Assembly (NCBI GenBank): GCA_965215355.1 | Contig: CBDCDJ010000007.1 | Location: forward strand, 682,001 to 746,000 | DNA length: 64,000 nucleotides | Origin: CBDCDJ01 sp965215355 | GTDB taxonomy: Bacteria > Deinococcota > Deinococci > Deinococcales > Trueperaceae | Reading direction: 5' to 3' | In this document: positions 63,965-64,000 of the stretch, piece after piece | Layout of the letters: every line of letters starts with the position of its first letter | Position numbering within the stretch: position 1 is the first letter of the stretch | Notes under the pieces: model-generated | Seen by the model: the letters and a program-made list of their open reading frames with translations, nothing else | Told to the model about the DNA's origin: nothing | Database searches by the model: none | Position numbers and translations under genes: made by a program

Positions 63965-64000
63965 GTTCATTCGTAAGCTCACGCGCTACCCGGAGCGCGT

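Overview
The window looks like chromosomal DNA from a high-GC diderm bacterium of the Deinococcota, probably close to Truepera. The evidence is an SSB with two OB folds in one chain encoded inside rpsF-ssb-rpsR-rplI, several secreted outer-membrane-barrel-like proteins, a shape/division block mreD-mrdA-minC, and many genes whose TAnnnT hexamer lies only 5-8 nt before the start codon, a leaderless-mRNA layout known from Deinococcus. The assignment is inference; no 16S or other marker is present. The hexamer CTCGAG is strikingly frequent throughout.

Region by region: 1-8.5 kb is a minus-strand sugar locus. It runs from a canonical promoter with a LacI-type operator through two permeases, a binding protein, an ASPIC/FG-GAP protein, a His-rich membrane protein and a GH4 glycosidase to a LacI regulator. 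8.6-14.9 kb holds PolX, a DinB-like protein and a PhnD-PhnC-PhnE-PhnE phosphonate/phosphite-type importer. 15-27 kb mixes envelope and secreted proteins (S41 peptidase, Fn3/cadherin-like/L-domain lipoprotein, TPR-GerMN pair, PEGA protein, barrels) with ffh and a secreted alpha-amylase. 27.3-30.3 kb is the shape/division block followed by tRNA-Arg(CCT). 30.3-37.4 kb is patchier: a frameshifted amidase, a possible IS relic, prfA-nudix, DUF4112, a cluster of structured repeats and candidate small RNAs, tRNA-Ser(CGA) and a decayed CPA1 antiporter. 37.4-42 kb has a TetR-P450 pair and glutamine synthetase III. 42-55 kb holds a pilin-like gene, ThuA and Gfo/Idh, ispD-ispE, small conserved housekeeping genes, a degenerate E2-like protein, a PASTA protein, a hexapeptide acyltransferase, and hemolysin III with HIT. 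55-60.4 kb is rpsF-ssb-rpsR-rplI facing a divergent rimB-rimK-methyltransferase group, then an SDR. 60.8-64 kb is an accessory-looking module: a C2-like/glycine-zipper protein, a minimal cytosolic subtilase, a 58-residue membrane protein and an S24-type repressor whose catalytic Ser is Cys.

The strongest candidates for something undescribed are: (a) two related minus-strand structured elements at 35.56-35.69 and 36.52-36.62 kb with conserved 5' blocks, C-rich terminator loops and completely different but still paired stems; (b) two hairpin elements at 35.8 and 42.0 kb whose stems covary; and (c) the protease/effector-like/repressor module at 60.8-63.6 kb.
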